From contig NZ_QDFT01000009.1 of the NCBI RefSeq assembly GCF_003075375.1, positions 1 through 64,000 of the forward strand: a DNA stretch of 64,000 bases, written 5' to 3'. The position numbers and the translations under genes are program-made. The stretch is from Microbacterium testaceum. Its GTDB lineage: Bacteria > Actinomycetota > Actinomycetes > Actinomycetales > Microbacteriaceae. The notes under the pieces are model-generated. The model was not told where the DNA came from. It made no database searches and saw only the letters and a program-made list of their open reading frames with translations. Numbering within the stretch: the stretch's first letter is position 1; every line of letters starts with the position of its first letter. Shown here piece after piece: positions 9,401 to 17,491 of the stretch.

Positions 9401-10902
9401 ATGCGGTTGTAGCTGTTCGTGGTGTGGTTCGGGTCGTTCTCGGGGTAGAGCTGCGAGGCCCAGAACACGACGTACTCGCCGAGGGTCTCGTCGTAGTACG
9501 CCTCGGGCGCCCAGGTGTTCCCGGCCGTGTCCGGCGAGACCTTCACGTGGCGCTGCGCGCTCCAGGTGACGAGGTCGTGGGACTCCCAGACTTCGAGGTA
9601 CTTCGAGCCCTGCCGCTGCGCGCGACCCCAGTCGCCGTTGCGACCGATCGAGAGGTCGGTGGCGATCAGGTAGAACGTGTCGCCCTCGGGAGAGCGGATG
9701 AGGAACGGGTCGCGCAGGCCCTTCTCGCCGAACGTCGACGTGAGCGTGGGCTGTCCGCCGTTGAGCTCCGTCCACGACAGGGCGTTGTTGCCGTTGCTCG
9801 CCGCAAAGTAGATGTTCTCGCCCGCGACGGAGTTCCCGGTGAAGTAGGCGAAGGTGTAGCCCTCGAACGGTCCGATGTCGGCGGCCTTGCGAACCGCGGC
9901 AGAGAACGTGCGCTTCTGCGTGGTGGCGTTCTTGGTGATGGATGCCGTCAGCTCGACCGTCGTGTCGGCGTCGCGCCGCGTCACGGTACCGTCGGCCGCG
10001 ATCACGTCGCCGTTCGCCGAGGTCCACGTGACCGGGAGCCCCTGGGAGCTCTTCGGCAGCGTGAGGTTGCCGCGCACGTCGTCGATGTTCGTGACGGTGA
10101 GGGCCGAGAGGGCGCTCGCGACCGCGGCACCGTCCTCGGGGGTCTTCACCAGGCCCTGCACCTGCGTGGCGCTCAGGGCACCGTCGTACAGGCGGAAGTC
10201 GCGGATGCTGCCGGCCAGAAGGTTGTCGAGACCGTAGTTCGAGCGACCGAGGTAGTTGCTCGCCGTCTTGCCTCCGCCGATCGCTCCGGGCGTCGATGTG
10301 ACGGCGCGGTTCTCGGCGACCTGCCGACCGTCCACGTACAGGCGTGCGGTCTGCGTCGGGGCGTCCAGAGTGTAGGTGACGGTCTTCCACACACCGCGCT
10401 CGAGATCGGCTCCGCTGCGCGTCTCCTGCTCGGTGGTCCAGTTGCCCAGCGCGATGCCGGCACGAGCCGGGTTCCCCGTCGAGAACAGGTACCCGTCGCC
10501 GACGTTGCCGGTCGTGTTGCCGAGACCCCACAGGAAATAGTTGCCGGCCTGCTCCGCGCGCACGATGACGTCGGCGCTGACGGTGACCGAGGTGAGCCCC
10601 TGGAGAACATCGTCGGGGAGCTTGACGTAATCGTCGACGCCATCGAGGCGCACGCCGTCGGCGCCCGCGAGAGTGGGGCCGCCGACCAGGGTCGCGTTCT
10701 TGTCGTGGCCGGACGCGTCGTGCGCGACCGTTCCACTCGTCTCGTCCAGGGGATACGAGAGCACGAGCTGCGGGTCGGTCTCGGCGGCGCCGGCCCCGAG
10801 CGGGACGGTGAGGGGTGCGGCCACCAGGGCGGCGACGACCGGGACGGTCAGCGCCCACAGGGGCGTGCGGCGTGGGGGCGCCGCGGAGGGAGTGAATGGC
10901 AC
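6472..10902 (-). CDS. Surface-anchored double-GH43 enzyme with two LamG domains (LAATG anchor)
   Basis: A 1476-residue extracellular enzyme. Order seen: signal/membrane segment (about 10-40); LamG-like domain (about 45-250); Ig-like spacer (253-330); first GH43-type five-blade propeller (about 344-655); second LamG-like domain (about 672-873); Ig-like spacer; second GH43 propeller starting PGLYADPNIAVF (about 965-1250); Pro-Thr-rich repeat linker (1271-1338); a beta domain; then LAATG, a membrane helix and an Arg-rich tail. GH43 enzymes are mostly arabinosidases, arabinanases, xylosidases or exo-galactanases; which of these applies is not decidable here. The GTG at 10902 was chosen because the operator and promoter lie at 10964-10991, inside the longer open frame, and AGGA lies 10 bases upstream. 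It is regulated by the neighbouring LacI protein. Confidence 0.85.
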   Translation of the reverse strand: MPFTPSAAPPRRTPLWALTVPVVAALVAAPLTVPLGAGAAETDPQLVLSYPLDETSGTVAHDASGHDKNATLVGGPTLAGADGVRLDGVDDYVKLPDDVLQGLTSVTVSADVIVRAEQAGNYFLWGLGNTTGNVGDGYLFSTGNPARAGIALGNWTTEQETRSGADLERGVWKTVTYTLDAPTQTARLYVDGRQVAENRAVTSTPGAIGGGKTASNYLGRSNYGLDNLLAGSIRDFRLYDGALSATQVQGLVKTPEDGAAVASALSALTVTNIDDVRGNLTLPKSSQGLPVTWTSANGDVIAADGTVTRRDADTTVELTASITKNATTQKRTFSAAVRKAADIGPFEGYTFAYFTGNSVAGENIYFAASNGNNALSWTELNGGQPTLTSTFGEKGLRDPFLIRSPEGDTFYLIATDLSIGRNGDWGRAQRQGSKYLEVWESHDLVTWSAQRHVKVSPDTAGNTWAPEAYYDETLGEYVVFWASQLYPENDPNHTTNSYNRMLYATTRDFVTFSDTKIWQDGMSRIDSTVIKADGVYQRFTKDEGAGTTGCSDIIQESSPVLTAPLDQWKSVTSCIGRNAGTGAVEGPSIFKANPGDVNGDKYYLFVDEYGGRGYIPLATTDIADPNWQVPATYRLPASPRHGTVMPVTAAELAALRANLPQPLQANANGEILHYDFTDAPGAVLHDRSGAGRDAQVQGGATFAGGALTFDGTDDYVDLPDNVLVGMNDFTVETELRIDPAQRNPYFLYGFGNTGGNGEGNGYLFSTGDGQYRGALTTGNWTGEQNATAGAALPRGQWVHLTYTLKGSTARLYLDGQQVAENTNVTVRPGDIGGGSTLANYLGRSVYNADNLFRGQMRDFALFNRALSPQEVVEQSGNPEILGDISLQDPSALKVAPLVDTANRTVTFPVKPGTDLTTLRPTFATATGTTATPASGTVRNLSTPMTVTLKTDGKADVVWTLKAVEMKSPVLPGLYADPNIAVFGDTYYIYATTDGTPGWGGNTFYVWKSKNLVDWTRSDKPFLTLDGANGNVAWATGNAWAPTITEKGGKYYFYFSGHEPNANRKMIGVAVADSPEGPFTAEAQPMITNGESVNSGQAIDPAAFKDPQTGKYYLFWGNGSPVYGELADDMKSIKAGTIKRIDGLPEFREGLFMNYRDGLYHLTYSIDDTGSPDYRVGYATSTSVNGPWTFHGLLLQKDPSQGILGTAHSSIINVPGTDEWYIAYHRFAIPGGNGTNRETTIDRVTIGADGLFQPVTPTLTSVAPREVPATPQPTASPTASPTASPTASPTANPTASPTVSPTASPTASPTASPTANPTVSPTANPTVSPTASPTANPTASASPSAASTGPVVAASTSTVERGGTVIVTVTGLQAGEQIRAELRSDPIRIAGIPAADANGRVTFSVQIPGNLPAGAHSIVVFRADATELPHLGITVVAKGQLAATGAQAPLGAGLLAASLLVAGGALWAMRRPRRAAA
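6889..7093 (-). repeat. 12-bp tandem repeat encoding the Pro-Thr linker
   Basis: About 17 head-to-tail copies of a degenerate 12-base unit (GTCGGGCTSGCC and variants on the + strand), encoding repeats of Ala-Ser/Asn-Pro-Thr. It lies inside the GH43 gene between the second catalytic domain and the wall anchor. Such repeats slip easily, so linker length may vary between strains. Confidence 0.9.
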
Positions 10903-10963
10903 GGGGGCGGGGTCCTCTCGTGATTGCGTCTTCGCAGAACCATCGACGTCGACGGTCCCCGCT

Positions 10964-10991
10964 ATGTTAGCGCTCACACTCACCGTCACAA
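10964..10991 (-). promoter_or_regulatory. Promoter and LacI-type operator of the GH43 gene
   Basis: The + strand carries TGTTAGCGCTCACA at 10965-10978, a near-palindrome. Read leftward, a -35-like TTGTGA (10986-10991) and a -10-like TAACAT (10964-10969) are 16 bases apart, so the operator covers the spacer and most of the -10. A 16-base string including the operator, ATGTTAGCGCTCACAC, recurs exactly in front of the importer operon at 18551. Confidence 0.85.
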
Positions 10992-11050
10992 CAGGGCCGT
11001 CGTGACGGAACGGTGACGACCGGCGCATGGCGCGACCACCGGCAGCCGGG

Positions 11051-11074
11051 GCGGCCGCCCACTATGACGGCCGC
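11051..11074 (-). terminator. Weak hairpin after the LacI gene
   Basis: GCGGCCG (11051-11057) and CGGCCGC (11068-11074) around a 10-base loop, just past the LacI stop in the leftward direction. There is no T-run; it may end the importer/LacI transcript before the GH43 promoter. Confidence 0.45.
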
Positions 11075-11087
11075 GCCGCGCCGCGCG

Positions 11088-12122
11088 TCAGCGCGAGGAA
11101 CGCGTGACGGGTCGCTCGATGGGCGCGGAGTCGCGCACGATCAGGCGCGTCGGAAGGGGCGTGCTCTCGCTCACCGTGTCCGGTTCTTCGACCGCGAGGA
11201 GCACCTTCTGCATGAGGATCTCGCCAAGGGCGGCGAAGTCCTGGCGGACGGTCGTCAACGACGGATAGAGGAACGCCGCCTCGGGCACATCGTCGATGCC
11301 GACCACGCCGACGTCCTCGGGAACCCGCACCCCGCGCTCGCGAAGCGCCGACAGCACGCCGATGGCCATGTGGTCGTTCGCGACGAAGATGCCCTCCCCC
11401 GGTGCGATGTCGGCCTCGCCTGCGATCCGGTAACCGCTCGCGGCCGACCAGTCGCCGTGGACCACGCCCATGGCTTCGCTCCGGGATGCCGCGAGCTCGT
11501 CCCTCCAGCCCCGCAGACGTTCGACGGCGTCGGGGTTGCGCGCCGGTCCGGCGATGTGGCGGATGGGGCCGTAGCCCGCTTCGCGCAGGTGCCGCACGGC
11601 GCTGCGCGCGGCACGATACTGGTCGATCGCCACCAGGCGCGGGTGCGGGCGGCTGGTGGTCGCGACGGCGACGAGCGGAATGTCGAGCTCGAGGGCCTGG
11701 ACCGCCGCGAGCACTTCGGTGTCCACGACGATGAGGACGATGGCATCCACTCGCTGCTTGAGAAGACCGTCGATCGCGGAGCGAACCGCGGCGACCTCGT
11801 TCTCGGGGGAGCTGATCGCGTCGACGTTGTACCGGGCGGCGCGGGCGGCGAAGTTGAAGTTCATCGCGATCGACGACGGGCCGTAGTCGACCGACCCCGG
11901 CTGGACGAGGCCGATGGTGCGGGTGCGTCGCGTGACCAGAGCGCGCGCCGCCGGGGACGGGCTGTAACGCAGCTGGGCGATCGCCTGCTCGACGCGGGCG
12001 CGGGTCGCCGGGCGCACGTTCGGCATGTTGTTGAGCACGCGCGACACCGTCTGGTGGGACACCCCGGCGAGTCGTGCGACGTCGAAGATGTTGGCGGTAC
12101 GTGCGGGTTTGTCGTCAGTCAT
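11088..12122 (-). CDS. LacI-family repressor of the importer/GH43 regulon
   Basis: A 344-residue DNA-binding regulator. An N-terminal helix-turn-helix (IFDVARLAGVSHQTVSRVLNN, about 11-31) and hinge are followed by a periplasmic-binding-protein-like effector domain (IGLVQPGS ... FVANDHMAIG ... VGVVGIDDVPEA). Its ATG overlaps the ATPase stop by 8 bases (12115-12122), so it is translated with the second ATPase and is probably autoregulated through the operator at 13676. The three TGTTAGCGCT-core sites in this region are its likely targets. The effector is presumably the imported sugar; its identity is unknown. Confidence 0.9.
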   Translation of the reverse strand: MTDDKPARTANIFDVARLAGVSHQTVSRVLNNMPNVRPATRARVEQAIAQLRYSPSPAARALVTRRTRTIGLVQPGSVDYGPSSIAMNFNFAARAARYNVDAISSPENEVAAVRSAIDGLLKQRVDAIVLIVVDTEVLAAVQALELDIPLVAVATTSRPHPRLVAIDQYRAARSAVRHLREAGYGPIRHIAGPARNPDAVERLRGWRDELAASRSEAMGVVHGDWSAASGYRIAGEADIAPGEGIFVANDHMAIGVLSALRERGVRVPEDVGVVGIDDVPEAAFLYPSLTTVRQDFAALGEILMQKVLLAVEEPDTVSESTPLPTRLIVRDSAPIERPVTRSSR

Positions 12123-13662
12123 CGGCGCCCGCCTCCGGACTCTCGGGCTTGGCCACGAGAGCCAGGAGGGCGTCAGGTGTCAGGTCGACGGCGGGCACGA
12201 TCTGCGCGACGACGCCGTCGCGCATGACCGCGACCAGGTGCGCGACGCGCAGCACCTCGTCGAGCTCCGCCGAGATGTAGATGATCGAGAGTCCGTTGTC
12301 GGACAGCTCGCCCACCAGACGCTGGATCTCGGCCTTGGCGCCGACATCGATCCCGCGCGTCGGCTCGTCGAGCACGATCACCCGCGGGGACAGGGCCAGC
12401 AGTCGCGCGAGCAGCACCTTCTGCTGGTTGCCGCCCGACAGCGTCGACACCGGTCGGTCGATGTCGGTGGGTCGGATGTGCAGCGCCTCGACCCAGCTGT
12501 GCGCGAGCTCGCGGCGGCGGGCGGTGCTCAGACGGTGGAAGATGCCGCGCTGCGCCTGCAGTGCGAGGCTGATGTTGTCGAGAACACTCAGGTCGCCGAT
12601 GACGCCCTCGGTGCGACGGTTCTCGGACGAATAGGCGATGCGCTGCGCGATCGCGTCACGCGGCGAGGTGAGGCGGACGGGCTGGCCGTCGATGGTCACG
12701 TCACCCGTCGTCGGGCGGTCGACGCCGGTGAGCGCGCGCGCCAGCTCGCTGCGGCCGGACCCGAGAAGGCCCGCCACCCCGATGACCTCGCCCTCGCCGA
12801 GGTCGATGTCGGCCTCCCTCAACCGAGGGCCCGAGGCGATCCCGCGGGCGCTGATCACCGAGGGGCTGCCGTCGTCGTCGAGCACGCGCTGCCCGATCGG
12901 CGCGAGCGACGCCGCAGCGGCGCCCAACATCTTCTCGACGAGGTCGATACGCAGCAGCTCGCGCGTGGCGTACTCGCCCACGAGGCGACCGCCGCGCAGA
13001 ACCGTGACCCGATCGCAGATCTCGTAGACCTGGTCGAGGAAGTGCGAGACGAAGACCACCGCGATACCGGTCTCTTTGAGCTCGCGGATGACGCGGAAGA
13101 GCTCGGCGACCTCATCGGCGTCGAGGCTCGAGGTCGGCTCGTCGAGCACCAGGACCTTGACGTCGACCGACACGGCCCGCGCGATCGCGACGAGCTGCTG
13201 GATCGCGAGGGGGTGCGACGACAGCACCGAGGCCGGGTCGATCTCGACGCCGAGCGCGGAGAGGGCCGCTGCGGCGTGCTCGCGCATCGCGGCGTGATCG
13301 ATGATCCCCCAGCGGCGGGGCTCACGACCCAGCCAGATGTTCTCGGCGACCGTGAGGTTGGGCAGCAGGTCGATCTCTTGGTAGACCGTGGAGATACCGG
13401 CGGCCTGCGCCTCGGCGGGGGAGGAGAAACGGCAGCGCACCCCGTCGACCAGGATGTCGCCGGAATCCAGCCGCAGTGCGCCGGTGATGGCCTTGATGAG
13501 CGTGGACTTGCCGGCGCCGTTCTCGCCCATGAGCGAATGCACCTCGCCGGCGCGGAGCAGGAAGTCGACGCCCGACAGGGCGGACTCGACGCCGAAACGC
13601 ACCGACGCCCCGCGCACCTCGAGGAGGGGCGGGGCGACGGTGGCGGGCATGAGGTACATCAT
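12115..13662 (-). CDS. Second sugar ABC ATPase (RbsA/YtfR type, tandem cassettes)
   Basis: A 515-residue double ATP-binding cassette. Cassette 1 has Walker A GENGAGKST, the family-typical altered signature (HPLAIQQLVAIARA) and Walker B VLVLDEPTSSLD. Cassette 2 has a degenerate Walker A (GLLGSGRSEL, normal in this family), signature LSGGNQQKV and Walker B VIVLDEPTRGID. It is closely similar in layout to the ATPase at 15787, yet has its own operator upstream and is coupled to the LacI gene downstream. ATG codons at 13662, 13659 and 13650 are all possible starts; the ribosome site (GAGG) is too close to 13662, so 13659 may be the real one. Confidence 0.88.
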   Translation of the reverse strand: MMYLMPATVAPPLLEVRGASVRFGVESALSGVDFLLRAGEVHSLMGENGAGKSTLIKAITGALRLDSGDILVDGVRCRFSSPAEAQAAGISTVYQEIDLLPNLTVAENIWLGREPRRWGIIDHAAMREHAAAALSALGVEIDPASVLSSHPLAIQQLVAIARAVSVDVKVLVLDEPTSSLDADEVAELFRVIRELKETGIAVVFVSHFLDQVYEICDRVTVLRGGRLVGEYATRELLRIDLVEKMLGAAAASLAPIGQRVLDDDGSPSVISARGIASGPRLREADIDLGEGEVIGVAGLLGSGRSELARALTGVDRPTTGDVTIDGQPVRLTSPRDAIAQRIAYSSENRRTEGVIGDLSVLDNISLALQAQRGIFHRLSTARRRELAHSWVEALHIRPTDIDRPVSTLSGGNQQKVLLARLLALSPRVIVLDEPTRGIDVGAKAEIQRLVGELSDNGLSIIYISAELDEVLRVAHLVAVMRDGVVAQIVPAVDLTPDALLALVAKPESPEAGADD

Positions 13663-13675
13663 GCCTCGCGCGACG

Positions 13676-13689
13676 CGAGAGCGCTAACA
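13676..13689 (-). promoter_or_regulatory. LacI-type operator before the second ATPase
   Basis: Read leftward: TGTTAGCGCTCTCG. Its first ten bases match the operators at 10965 and 18552; the second half is weaker and the site is inverted relative to them. It lies 14-27 bases upstream of the ATPase start, between the permease stop and this gene. This suggests an internal, LacI-controlled promoter for ATPase plus regulator. Confidence 0.7.
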
Positions 13690-13727
13690 CCGCGGGGCGT
13701 GTTCTCGGCCGCCGCGGCGCGAGCGGG

Positions 13728-14747
13728 TCAGCGACTGAGGGCGGAGCGCGAGACGATCACCCGCTGGACGACCACGAAGAGCAGCAGCAGCGCACCGACC
13801 GTGATGCGGGTCCACGACTGCTCGGCACCCGAGAACGAGATGATCGTGCGGATGAGGCCGTAGACGAAGACACCGATCATGGAGCCCACCACGAACCCGC
13901 TGCCGCCCGTCAGCAGCGTGCCGCCGATGACGACCGCGGCGATGGTGTCGAGCTCGGTGCCCACGCCGTTCAGCGGGTAACCGGCGCCGGAGTACGCCGT
14001 CAGGACGATCCCCGCGAGACCGGCGCAGATACCGCTGATGACGTACACCGCCAGCTTCGCTCGCACCACCGGAAGACCCATCAGACGAGCCGACTGCTCG
14101 TTGCCGCCGACAGCGTAGACGGTGCGGCCGAAGCGCGTGTAGCGCAGCACGAACGCGGCGAGCGCGACCGTCAGCAGGGCGATGATGCCGGTCGGGGTGA
14201 TGTACCACCCTGCGAACGAGAAGCGCGTCGACTGCAGCCACAGCAGGCCGTCGTTCTCGACCTTGATGGACTCGAGGCTGACCACGAAGGCGAGGCCGCG
14301 GGCCAGGAACATGCCCACGAGGGACGCGATGAACGGTTGCACGTCGAAGAACTGCACGAGCACGCCGATGAGCAGGCCGATCGCGGCGCCGATGAGCACC
14401 ATCGCGGGGATCGCGACCGCGACCGGCACGCCGTCGCCCAGCATCTTGGCGCAGAGGATGCCGGTGAAGGCCATGACCGCCCCCACCGACAGGTCGATGC
14501 CCCCGGTGAGGATGACGAAGGTCATGCCCACGGCCAGGACGAGCAGGTACGCGTTGTCGAGCAGGATGGACGACAGGATGCGGTTCAGCTGGAAGTTGGG
14601 GAAGTACCACATCGAGCCCGCGATCATCAGCACGAGGATGACGACGGCGGCGAACACCGGGACCCACGAGATGTGGCGGCTGAGGAAACGGCGGTACGAG
14701 CCCGCGGGGGACGACGCGACGCGTCGGTCTTCAGTGAGAGTGACCAT
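13728..14747 (-). CDS. Sugar ABC permease (YjfF/RbsC type)
   Basis: A 339-residue integral membrane protein of the BPD_transp_2 family, with about 10 helices. It shows the family signature GMTFVILTGGIDLSVGAVMA and the cytoplasmic coupling region TRFGRTVYAVGGNEQSARLMG. The ATG at 14747 shares one base with the stop of the preceding permease (TGATG), so the frame open further upstream is not used. It forms the heterodimeric channel with the next permease. In the E. coli Ytf system the equivalent pair imports galactofuranose; other members import ribose, galactose or arabinose. Confidence 0.88.
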   Translation of the reverse strand: MVTLTEDRRVASSPAGSYRRFLSRHISWVPVFAAVVILVLMIAGSMWYFPNFQLNRILSSILLDNAYLLVLAVGMTFVILTGGIDLSVGAVMAFTGILCAKMLGDGVPVAVAIPAMVLIGAAIGLLIGVLVQFFDVQPFIASLVGMFLARGLAFVVSLESIKVENDGLLWLQSTRFSFAGWYITPTGIIALLTVALAAFVLRYTRFGRTVYAVGGNEQSARLMGLPVVRAKLAVYVISGICAGLAGIVLTAYSGAGYPLNGVGTELDTIAAVVIGGTLLTGGSGFVVGSMIGVFVYGLIRTIISFSGAEQSWTRITVGALLLLFVVVQRVIVSRSALSR

Positions 14748-15790
14748 CAGGACAGCACCTTTGCGTCGGGACGTCGGGTGAGGGGACGCAGCGCGTTGCG
14801 ACCGGCCGTCTGGAAGAAGGCGCGGAAGCGGGGCGACTGCAGGAGCACGACGATGAGCACGGCCGCGGCCATGAACACCGGGCTGACGGCGGGCGGGACA
14901 CCCAGGAAGGTGATGGTGCTCTTGAGCGTCTGGATCGTGAACACGCCCACGACGGTGCCCGCCAGGCTGAACTTGCCGCCCGCCAGCGAGGTACCCCCGA
15001 GGACGACCGCGAGGATGGCATCCAGTTCGATGTAGAGACCGGCGGCGTTCGCGTCGGCAGCCATGATGTTCGAGCTGTAGAGGATGCCGGCGATACCGGC
15101 GAGGATTCCGCTCGCGATGTACGCGCCCCAGATGATGCCGCGGGAGCGGACACCGGCCAGTCGGCTCGCCTCGGGGTTGATGCCGACGGCCTCGGTGAGC
15201 ATGCCGAGGGCCGTGCGACGCTCGAGTACACCGACGATGATCACGGCGGCGATCGCGACGAAGAAGGCGAACGGCAGACCGAAGACGTAGCCACCGGCGA
15301 TGAACTTGTACGGGTCGCTGTTGATGGTCGTGATGAAGCCGCCCGTGATCAGCAGGGCGACGCCGCGGCCGGCGAGCATCAGCACGAGTGTGGCGATGAT
15401 CGGCTGGATGCCGAGCACCGACACGAGGAAGCCGTTCCAGACGCCGAGCAGCAGAGCCACCCCGACGGCCGCGGCGATGGCGGTGAAGACCACGCCGAGG
15501 TTGCCGGGATCCGGCGAGGCCTCGATGACGGTGAGGGCGACCGCACCGGACACCGCCATGATGGCGCCGACCGACAGGTCGATGCCGCGCGTCGCGATGA
15601 CCAGGGTCATACCGAGGGCGACCAGCATCAGCGGAGCGCTGTTGCGGAGGATGTCGATCAGCGACCCGTAGAACTGTCCGTTCTGCATCGTGATGCTGAG
15701 GAACGACGGGCGCGAGATCGTGTTGACGGCGATCAGCGCCACGAGGGCCGCGATCGGCCAGACGAGGCGGTGGCTGAGGAATTTCTTCAT
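14747..15790 (-). CDS. Sugar ABC permease (YtfT/RbsC type)
   Basis: A 347-residue membrane protein with about 10 helices, BPD_transp_2 family. The conserved GMTLVIATRGIDLSVGAIMA and LGGTSLAGGKFSLAGTVVG motifs are visible. Its ATG overlaps the upstream ATPase stop as ATGA (15787-15790), and its stop touches the next permease start. It is the second channel subunit of the importer. Confidence 0.88.
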   Translation of the reverse strand: MKKFLSHRLVWPIAALVALIAVNTISRPSFLSITMQNGQFYGSLIDILRNSAPLMLVALGMTLVIATRGIDLSVGAIMAVSGAVALTVIEASPDPGNLGVVFTAIAAAVGVALLLGVWNGFLVSVLGIQPIIATLVLMLAGRGVALLITGGFITTINSDPYKFIAGGYVFGLPFAFFVAIAAVIIVGVLERRTALGMLTEAVGINPEASRLAGVRSRGIIWGAYIASGILAGIAGILYSSNIMAADANAAGLYIELDAILAVVLGGTSLAGGKFSLAGTVVGVFTIQTLKSTITFLGVPPAVSPVFMAAAVLIVVLLQSPRFRAFFQTAGRNALRPLTRRPDAKVLS

Positions 15791-17373
15791 GCGATCTTCT
15801 CCCGATCGGACGACAGTGTCTCGGGCGTGGGGTGCGGTCCTGCGGCGGTGACCGCCTCGGACTGGCCTTCGGCGATGTAGGCGACCAGCCCGTCGAGGTC
15901 GACGTCACGGGTGGCCAGCTCGCCGATCTTACGACGGTCGCGCAGAACGGCGACACGCTGAGCGAGACGCAGCACCTCTTCGAGCTCCGAGGAGATGAAG
16001 ATGACCGCCAGTCCCTTCTCGGCGAGCTCGGCCACCTTGCGCTGGATGTCGGCCTTGGCGCCGACGTCGATGCCGCGGGTCGGCTCGTCGAGGATCAGCA
16101 GCTCCGGGGCGGTGGCGAGCCACCGCGCGAGCAGGACCTTCTGCTGGTTGCCACCGGAGAGGTTGCGGATGAGCGCGTTCGGATTGGCCGGGCGTACGCC
16201 CAGCGCGGTGATGTACTCGTCGACGATCGCCGCCTTCTCGGCCGCGCTGATGCGGCGCAGGGCGCCGCGACGAGCCTGCACGCCGAGGATGATGTTCTCG
16301 GCGACGGTCAGGTCGCCGACGATGCCCTCGGCGCGACGGTCCTCGGACGAGAACGCGACGCCGCGGTCGAGGGCGTGACGCGGAGAGCCCAGGCGTGCGC
16401 CGGTACCGCTGACCTCGAGGCGACCGTCATCGGCGCGGTCCGCGCCGGCGATGAGACGAGCGAGTTCGGTGCGGCCCGAGCCGAGCAGACCCGCGAGCCC
16501 GACCACCTCGCCGGGATAGACGTCGAGGTCGACCGGTTCGAGGGCGTTCTTGCGGGCGAGCGAGACCGCGTGCAGCACGGGGGTGCCGGAGCGGTCGATG
16601 GCTCGCTCGGCGCTGGCCGAGATGGCATCCAGTTCGCCCAGCTCACGCCCGATCATCTTGGCGACGAGCTGTTCGCGGCCGAGCTCCTCGACGGGGTACT
16701 CCCCCACGAGGGTGCCGTTGCGCAGCACGGTGAGTCGGTCCGAGATCTCGTAGATCTGGTCGAGGAAGTGCGAGACGAAGAGGATCGCGACACCGCGATC
16801 GCGCAGATCGCGGATGACGCCGAACAACTGCTCGACCTCACCGCGGTCGAGGCTCGAGGTGGGCTCGTCCAGCACCAGGACCTTGGTGTCGACGACCATG
16901 GCGCGGCTGATGGCGACGAGCTGCTGGACGGCGATCGAATGGCTGGCGAGGATCGAACGCGTGTCGATATGGACGCCCAATTCGGCGAGGTACTTCGCGG
17001 CGGCGGCGTGCGTGGCCTTCCAGTCCAGCATGCCAGCGCGGCGGATCTCGTTGCCGAGCATGACGTTCTCGCCGACCGTGAGGTTCTGACAGAGGTTGAC
17101 CTCTTGGTAGACCGTCGCGATTCCCGCGGCCTGAGCGTCGGCGGTGGAGCGGAACTGCCGCTCCTGCCCGTCGACGCGGATCGTCCCCTCGTCGATGCCG
17201 TAGACACCCGTCAGGGCCTTGATGAGGGTGGACTTTCCGGCGCCGTTCTCTCCCATGAGGGAGTGGACCTCGCCGGCGTAGAGCGTGAAGTCGACGCCGT
17301 CGAGCGCCTTCACACCGGGGAACTGGATGCTGATGCCGCGCATGGCGACGACGGCAGCACGTTCGGAAGTCAT
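15787..17373 (-). CDS. Sugar ABC ATPase (YtfR/RbsA type, tandem cassettes)
   Basis: A 528-residue double cassette that powers the importer. Cassette 1 has GENGAGKST, HSIAVQQLVAISRA and VLVLDEPTSSLD; cassette 2 has the degenerate GLLGSGRTEL, LSGGNQQKV and LILDEPTRGIDVG. It lies between the binding protein and the two permeases in one leftward operon. It differs from the paralogue at 12115 mainly in the termini and inter-cassette region. Confidence 0.9.
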   Translation of the reverse strand: MTSERAAVVAMRGISIQFPGVKALDGVDFTLYAGEVHSLMGENGAGKSTLIKALTGVYGIDEGTIRVDGQERQFRSTADAQAAGIATVYQEVNLCQNLTVGENVMLGNEIRRAGMLDWKATHAAAAKYLAELGVHIDTRSILASHSIAVQQLVAISRAMVVDTKVLVLDEPTSSLDRGEVEQLFGVIRDLRDRGVAILFVSHFLDQIYEISDRLTVLRNGTLVGEYPVEELGREQLVAKMIGRELGELDAISASAERAIDRSGTPVLHAVSLARKNALEPVDLDVYPGEVVGLAGLLGSGRTELARLIAGADRADDGRLEVSGTGARLGSPRHALDRGVAFSSEDRRAEGIVGDLTVAENIILGVQARRGALRRISAAEKAAIVDEYITALGVRPANPNALIRNLSGGNQQKVLLARWLATAPELLILDEPTRGIDVGAKADIQRKVAELAEKGLAVIFISSELEEVLRLAQRVAVLRDRRKIGELATRDVDLDGLVAYIAEGQSEAVTAAGPHPTPETLSSDREKIA

Positions 17374-17400
17374 GTCCGACCGCTTTCTGAAGAGTCATGG

Positions 17401-17439
17401 GGTGTGCGGGGCCGGTCGGGGAGTCCGGCCCCGCACACC
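17401..17439. terminator. Strong hairpin between binding protein and ATPase genes
   Basis: Perfect 15-bp stem: GGTGTGCGGGGCCGG (17401-17415) and complement (17425-17439), loop 9 bases, no T-run. In binding-protein operons such intergenic hairpins partly terminate or stabilise the upstream message, giving excess binding protein over ATPase and permeases. Confidence 0.8.
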
Positions 17440-17491
17440 GGGGGAGGTTGCGTCGGGCGTCGGGGAACGCCGTCAGCGGGGGGGGTCTGGA

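Noticed and set aside
7333-10923. 1196-codon + strand open frame opposite the GH43 gene
   Set aside because: No recognisable domain, Val/Arg/Gly-rich, covers the antisense of two GH43 domains and crosses the GH43 start region.
10903-11028. Longer N-terminus of the GH43 protein from an ATG at 11028
   Set aside because: It would place the promoter and LacI operator (10964-10991) inside the coding sequence.
14748-15956. Upstream extension of the permease frame starting at 15956
   Set aside because: Overlaps the other permease out of frame; the ATG at 14747 joined to the preceding stop is the real start.
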